DNA from: Anaerolineaceae bacterium UBA3924
GTDB lineage: Bacteria > Chloroflexota > Anaerolineae > Anaerolineales > Anaerolineaceae
Reading direction: 5' to 3'
DNA: 6,025 nt
Assembly (NCBI GenBank): GCA_002385985.1
Contig: DGEO01000027.1
Location: 251,561-257,585, forward strand
Shown here: positions 5,839 to 6,025 of the stretch, one piece after another
Numbering within the stretch: the first letter of the stretch is position 1
How the letters are laid out: every line of letters begins with the position of its first letter
Program-made: the position numbers and the translations under genes
The notes under the pieces: generated by a model
Told to the model about the DNA's origin: nothing
The model's database searches: none
The model's input: only the letters and a program-made list of their open reading frames with translations

Positions 5839-5844
5839 ATTATA
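5839..5844 (-). promoter_or_regulatory. -10 box of a predicted leaderless promoter for the DUF2568 gene
   Basis: TATAAT (5844-5839) is followed by CAAATC and then the ATG at 5832. With the usual spacing from the -10 box, transcription starts on the A of the ATG. No convincing -35 box lies 16-18 bases upstream (TCCTGG at the 17-base position), and no ribosome binding site is present. Confidence 0.6.
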
Positions 5845-5916
5845 GGCGGGAAGCGGCCTTGCCAGGAGGAATTTGGGCCTGGTCAGGTGAGATACCCTCT
5901 ACAAATGGGGGAATTA

Positions 5917-5925
5917 TGGTATAAT
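5917..5925 (+). promoter_or_regulatory. Extended -10 promoter of tRNA-Ser
   Basis: TGGTATAAT (5917-5925) is a perfect extended -10 element. The -35 position (CTCTAC, 5897-5902) is poor. The start would be near 5932, about eight bases before the tRNA. Confidence 0.75.
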
Positions 5926-5939
5926 CCCGGCGTTCAAAC

Positions 5940-6025
5940 GGAGAGGTCGCATAGTTGGTCTAGTGCGCTCGCTTGGAGAGCGAGTGTGGTGAAAGCCACC
6001 GTGGGTTCGAATCCCACCCTCTCCG
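5940..6025 (+). tRNA. tRNA-Ser (anticodon GGA), reaching the window edge
   Basis: A class II tRNA with a long variable arm. The acceptor GGAGAGG (5940-5946) pairs with CCTCTCC (6018-6024). The anticodon stem CTCGC/GCGAG holds loop TTGGAGA, giving anticodon GGA (5975-5977). The variable arm GTGGT/GCCAC (5986-5999) has a GAAA loop. The T arm is GTGGG/CCCAC. The discriminator is G73 at 6025, as expected for serine. The window ends there, so whether CCA is encoded cannot be seen. Confidence 0.96.

Noticed and set aside
1..6025. Searched for mobile elements, CRISPR repeats, attachment sites next to the tRNA genes, and defence genes.
   Set aside because: No transposase or integrase, no regularly spaced repeats and no duplicated tRNA 3' ends were seen. 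The window looks like native chromosomal housekeeping DNA.

Overview
This is a GC-rich bacterial window of ordinary housekeeping content. It holds the tail of one gene, four protein genes with recognisable families (M19 dipeptidase, LysM/M23 peptidoglycan hydrolase, threonyl-tRNA synthetase, DUF2568/YrdB-like membrane protein), one unassigned membrane protein, two tRNA genes and an unusually readable set of control signals. The coding style, a ThrRS that lacks the TGS domain, a T-box leader, and sigma-70-like promoters with AT-rich -10 boxes inside GC-rich DNA fit a Chloroflexota (Anaerolineae-like) genome. That placement is an inference from style, not a demonstrated match. I see no mobile element, CRISPR array, phage gene or defence system.

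Left part, plus strand. An acidic C-terminal tail of an unknown gene (stop at 47-49) is followed at once by a strong terminator hairpin. An M19 dipeptidase starts only 16 bases past the hairpin's T-run. A small four-helix membrane protein overlaps the dipeptidase by ATGA and so probably forms an operon with it. A consensus promoter (TTGACA, 17 bp, TATGAT) then drives a membrane-anchored LysM/M23 peptidase, which ends at a hairpin shared with the convergent thrS gene.

Right part, mostly minus strand. thrS lies behind a roughly 270-base T-box leader, in which the antiterminator and the competing terminator can be traced base by base. Upstream of it are a terminator, tRNA-Val(GAC) with encoded CCA and its own promoter, and a DUF2568/YrdB-like gene whose -10 box is placed so that transcription would begin at its ATG (a leaderless mRNA). 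Divergent from that gene, tRNA-Ser(GGA) on the plus strand runs to the last base of the window, behind an extended -10 promoter.

Functionally the right half is translation machinery: uncharged tRNA-Thr would relieve termination ahead of thrS. The left half concerns peptide and cell-envelope turnover. The best second looks are the T-box with its ambiguous specifier, the predicted leaderless gene, the terminator sharing a base with the tRNA-Val CCA end, and the unassigned membrane protein coupled to the dipeptidase. I found no clearly new biological system here.
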